NCBI GenBank assembly: GCA_026129905.1
Contig: JAHCHE010000003.1
Span: 335,197 to 399,196 of the forward strand
Source of the DNA: Bryobacteraceae bacterium
GTDB taxonomy: Bacteria; Acidobacteriota; Terriglobia; Bryobacterales; Bryobacteraceae
Reading direction: 5' to 3'
DNA: 64,000 nt
A program made the translations under genes and the position numbers. Below, piece after piece: positions 61,681 to 64,000 of the stretch (its first letter is position 1; each line of letters opens with the position of its first letter). The notes beneath the pieces were generated by a model that searched no databases, was not told the DNA's origin, and saw only the letters and a program-made list of their open reading frames with translations.

Positions 61681-63065
61681 ATCAGCCGGTTCCCGGCAGC
61701 GCCTGTGGGATGCCGCGCCGCGATAGACGATACTTCGTCGCGGATCAGTGGATGGATGTCGTACCACGGCTCACCATTGGTCAGGTAGAGGACGAAGTGG
61801 GTGTCGAGGAAGCGTGTGAGCCGGGCTGCGTCGGCGGCGCGGCTGCTGGGGAGCCCCGCCGTCCTCATGCGTCCAATGGCTTCGAGCCAGTGGGCGTCTT
61901 CAATCGCAATCGGTAGAAAACTCCTGCGCACGGCCTGGATCGCCAGCTCAATCGCATCCTCGTTCACCGGAAGGGAACGGGTGCGGGTGAGGGTCTCCTG
62001 CAACAGGCGCATCAGCTCGCGGAAGTGTCCACCACTGGACTCGATAATCCGGTCCGCGCCCGGGAATTCGCCGCCGGCGCCGGGGGGACCGAAGAACCGT
62101 TCGCAGCCGTTCTCACCGAAGCGCTTGCGCAGCAGCCGGCGGAGGAAATCCCAACCCGCGGCAGATCGACTGCGCCTGTCATCGTTGTTCCAGAGCTTGA
62201 CGTTGGGAATGAGCACGACGGGCGCGATGTTCGGCATCACGAACTGGAGCCAGGGAGGCGCGCAGCAGACCACGTGGACGTAGGGGACCTCGATCATCCG
62301 AATGTGGTGCGAGAAAAAAAGCTCGACGCTCCGGGTGACCTCGTCCTCGGTGGAGATGGAGCCTCGCAATTGTTCGAGGGAGTCGAACAGAAACACGATA
62401 CCGGGCGCGTTCGGGTAGTTCTTTCGGATCCGCTTGATTCCATCTTCGACGAACTTATCCACGTCCGCTTTCAACTGTGCGACCCGAGTAGTGAGGAACT
62501 CGCGAAGGCGCTGGCGAAACCCCGGCGTCGTTTGCAGTGCGAGTTTGACATCCACTCCGGCCGTGAGGCCGCCAACGTAGTCTTTCAGGGGGTTCTCTAC
62601 TTCCAGTTTGGCGGTTGCCTCGGGCACTGTGATCCTGGTAGTTGTCAGGTAGTTCCACAGCCGCGTCCAGTAGGGCTCGTCGGCGATCTCGATATCCAAT
62701 TGCTGAAGCGCATCGCTGAAGCTCCCGGCGAGGACCACGAGCAGGATGGTCACGTCGATGGGCTCGGCCGGATTCAGGTATTGCAGGGCATCCCCGTAGA
62801 GGACGACGTAGCCTTGCTGCTGTAGGAGGTGGCGCAGGCGAAACAACTCGGTCGTCTTCCCGGCGCCACGAAAGCCGGAGAACAACTGAAGGCTCTGGAC
62901 CTGGGTGAACGTGATGCGGTTCAACATCGCTTCCACCGGATCGTCGGCTCCCTCGTAGGCGTAGGGCGGTTCGTAAAAGGGATCGCTGGGATTCAAGGGC
63001 CGGTCGGCCAGGTTTTGATAGGTGGACTTCAGGAAGTCGCGATCCGAGGCGGTAAGGGGGTTCAT
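61677..63065 (-). CDS. AAA/STAND-like ATPase
   Basis: A 462-residue NTPase. The P-loop is FSGFRGAGKTTELFR (near residue 63), Walker B is GIVFLFDSLEQLRG, and VHVVCCAPPWLQFV with PVVLIPNVKLW is a sensor-like strand. It continues with GGHFRELMRLLQETLTRT, a helical lid, and ends with a winged-helix-like domain (LTRFLDTHFVLYLTNGEPWYDIHPLI). No membrane segment is seen. It starts the operon, overlapping the TPR gene by four bases. It resembles ATPases of conflict/defence islands; no effector domain is seen in it. Confidence 0.8.
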   Translation of the reverse strand: MNPLTASDRDFLKSTYQNLADRPLNPSDPFYEPPYAYEGADDPVEAMLNRITFTQVQSLQLFSGFRGAGKTTELFRLRHLLQQQGYVVLYGDALQYLNPAEPIDVTILLVVLAGSFSDALQQLDIEIADEPYWTRLWNYLTTTRITVPEATAKLEVENPLKDYVGGLTAGVDVKLALQTTPGFRQRLREFLTTRVAQLKADVDKFVEDGIKRIRKNYPNAPGIVFLFDSLEQLRGSISTEDEVTRSVELFFSHHIRMIEVPYVHVVCCAPPWLQFVMPNIAPVVLIPNVKLWNNDDRRSRSAAGWDFLRRLLRKRFGENGCERFFGPPGAGGEFPGADRIIESSGGHFRELMRLLQETLTRTRSLPVNEDAIELAIQAVRRSFLPIAIEDAHWLEAIGRMRTAGLPSSRAADAARLTRFLDTHFVLYLTNGEPWYDIHPLIRDEVSSIAARHPTGAAGNRLI

Positions 63066-63141
63066 AGCGGAGTACCGAACTTATGATAAAGCAGGAAGTG
63101 GCGGGTCGAGTACGTCGCGTACGAGCCGGTTCGGTGAAGTT

Positions 63142-63360
63142 CTATAGAACCAGGGCTTCCCGGCGATTGGCGTGCACGAGGTTCTCCGGGTTTGACCAGG
63201 CGAAGAGCGTGAAGCGGCCGTCCTGCGAGGCGACCAGCGCGATCACGTCGCGCTGATCCTGCGCGAACTTGGCGGCCGACAAATGCCGGGTTCCGCCGAA
63301 CTCGGCCAGCGGAACAATCTCCGCAATCGTGTCTTCCGCGATCGGCGCGGCCACCGTTAC
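63142..63360 (-). pseudogene. C-terminal remnant of a DAC/DisA_N-like nucleotide-sensor protein
   Basis: About 72 residues in the minus frame: APIAEDTIAEIVPLAEFG, then GTRHLSAAKFAQDQRDVIA and LVASQDGRFTLFAW, followed by VHANRREALVL and a stop. The GTRH with SAA and a strand-Gly-strand pattern is that of DAC-like (diadenylate cyclase fold) domains used as sensors in conflict systems. The upstream 5' part is missing, cut at about 63360 where plus-strand sequence of another type begins. Assignment by motif only. Confidence 0.5.
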
Positions 63361-63680
63361 GCCGGTTCGGTATCACTCGACTCCATCTTCGGAACGCCAT
63401 CCCCTTTCCATGTCGCTCGCCAACGTCTCCGTCCGCTTCAACAATATGCCCGCGCCGCTCCATTTTGTCCCGCCGGGCCAGATCAACGCGCAGCTCCCCT
63501 GGGATACGCTGCCGCCCGGGACGCTCTCTGGAACGGCGACCGTCGTCGTGACGCGTGGGATGGGAATGGATCCTCCGTGCCCGGCAGGTCACGATCGGCC
63601 TTTCGCACCGGTTACTTACTCCTTCAATAACCTACCGATCGCGATCAACCCCGACGGTACGCTGGCGCAGCCTGTGGGTT
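63360..63680 (+). pseudogene. fragment of a TIGR03437-type secreted-protein gene
   Basis: On the plus strand one frame reads SLANVSVRFNNMPAPLHFVP then PGQINAQLPWDTL and GTATVVVTRG, and later FAPVTYSFNNLPIAINPDG and TLAQPVG. These are the successive blocks of the Solibacter C-terminal domain. A frame change near 63400 (TSIFGTP-type block in another frame) shows decay. It begins and ends abruptly between two minus-strand fragments. Confidence 0.65.
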
Positions 63681-63689
63681 CCGATTCCA

Positions 63690-63999
63690 ACTCGACTGCG
63701 ATGCGGGTCTTGCCGGCGCCGGCGCGGCCCGTGACCGCGCGGACGGCGATGGGCGGGGGAGAATGCAACCAATCCCAGAGCGTGGAGAAATCGGCGTCGC
63801 GGCCCGTGAAGCGGATGGCGCGGTGGTACGGGCGAAGGAGGTCGGCTTCGCCGGCGACGGGGGCGGCGATGGCGAGCGCGGCGGGCGGGATCAGCGTCAG
63901 GTGAGGGGCGCCGTTAACGTTGACGGTGTTGTGATCGCCGATCAACTGAACGACGATGTTGCCGCTGCCTTCGACCTGGGCGGATTGGGAGCCGGGCAT
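63690..63999 (-). pseudogene. 5' fragment of a STAND NTPase gene
   Basis: About 103 residues from a start at 63999. It begins MPGSQSAQVEGSGNIVVQLI then GDHNTVNVNG, the Gly/Asn motif, followed by AIAAPVAGEADLLRPYHRA and a P-loop region TGRAGAGKTRIAVEL. The homology then stops near 63690 and meaningless sequence follows to a stop at 63616. The rest of the ATPase is not in this stretch, so the gene is cut by the TIGR03437 fragment, or the join is an assembly artefact. Confidence 0.6.
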
Positions 64000-64000
64000 G

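Noticed and set aside
63062..63592. A 176-codon minus-strand frame through the mosaic region
   Set aside because: Arg-rich composition without domains; the other minus frame carries the DAC-like text and the plus strand the TIGR03437 text.

Overview
The window looks like a chromosomal segment of a high-GC acidobacterium of the Solibacter/Bryobacter type. The main pointers are a secreted protein ending in the Solibacter-type C-terminal domain (TIGR03437-like, gene at 53268-55817) with a second broken copy at 63360-63680, an ADOP-type permease remnant at 4246-4479, and many secreted, often twin-arginine, sugar and carboxylate enzymes: Gfo/Idh/MocA oxidoreductases, DUF1080, TIM-barrel isomerases, mandelate-racemase enzymes, amidohydrolases, a sulfatase and a GMC/gluconate-dehydrogenase set. 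This is judged by reading; no database search was possible. I saw no tRNA, rRNA or CRISPR array.

Layout. 1-13.9 kb: sugar and organic-acid catabolism (Gfo/Idh end, DUF1080, two TIM-barrel enzymes including an L-rhamnose-isomerase-like protein, an enolase-superfamily enzyme, an amidohydrolase), a CorA-like membrane protein, a SenB-like glycosyltransferase, an anaerobic sulfatase-maturase-like radical SAM enzyme, a dienelactone hydrolase and an M50 protease. 13.9-16.2 kb: a small accessory patch with a DUF104 antitoxin-like gene, a four-helix-bundle (23S IVS) protein and a frameshifted copy of a family with a GFDRLVFRG signature. 16.2-20.3 kb: MFS transporter, SDR, DUF697-like protein and an orphan sugar-binding lipoprotein. 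20.3-27.1 kb: the core translation/secretion block on the minus strand: ffh, rpsP, khpA, rimM, trmD, rplS, rnhB, a small membrane protein, lepB, manC. 27.2-38.7 kb: a GHL6-like glycoside hydrolase, an inserted unknown gene bracketed by a 116-bp direct duplication, a second enolase-superfamily enzyme, an acyl-CoA synthetase, prmA, and a three-gene oxidase unit (gluconate dehydrogenase subunit 3, GMC flavoprotein, nine-haem cytochrome c). 38.7-40.7 kb: a decayed patch with a broken vapBC pair, an orphan HicB-like antitoxin and a NucS-like nuclease. 40.8-53.1 kb: housekeeping and catabolic genes (TGS GTPase, M28 peptidase, sulfatase, TrmO, PQQ propeller protein, MerR-TPR protein, adenylate kinase, ThiL, methyltransferase). 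53.2-59.7 kb: large secreted proteins, including a protease-like protein whose catalytic Glu is Gln, then a Gfo/Idh enzyme and an Asp/Glu racemase-like protein.

59.8-64 kb is the part most likely to hold an undescribed system. Three minus-strand genes overlap by 4 bp each: an AAA/STAND-like ATPase, a TPR protein with near-identical 138-bp repeats and a P-loop-less N-terminal domain, and a small helical protein ending in a Gly-Asp-x-Asn motif. Just upstream lies a scrambled stretch containing the 5' end of another STAND NTPase with the same motif, the 3' end of a DAC-like nucleotide-sensor protein, and a piece of a TIGR03437 gene wedged between them. This is the architecture of an NTP-driven conflict or signalling module, but the function is inferred from architecture only.
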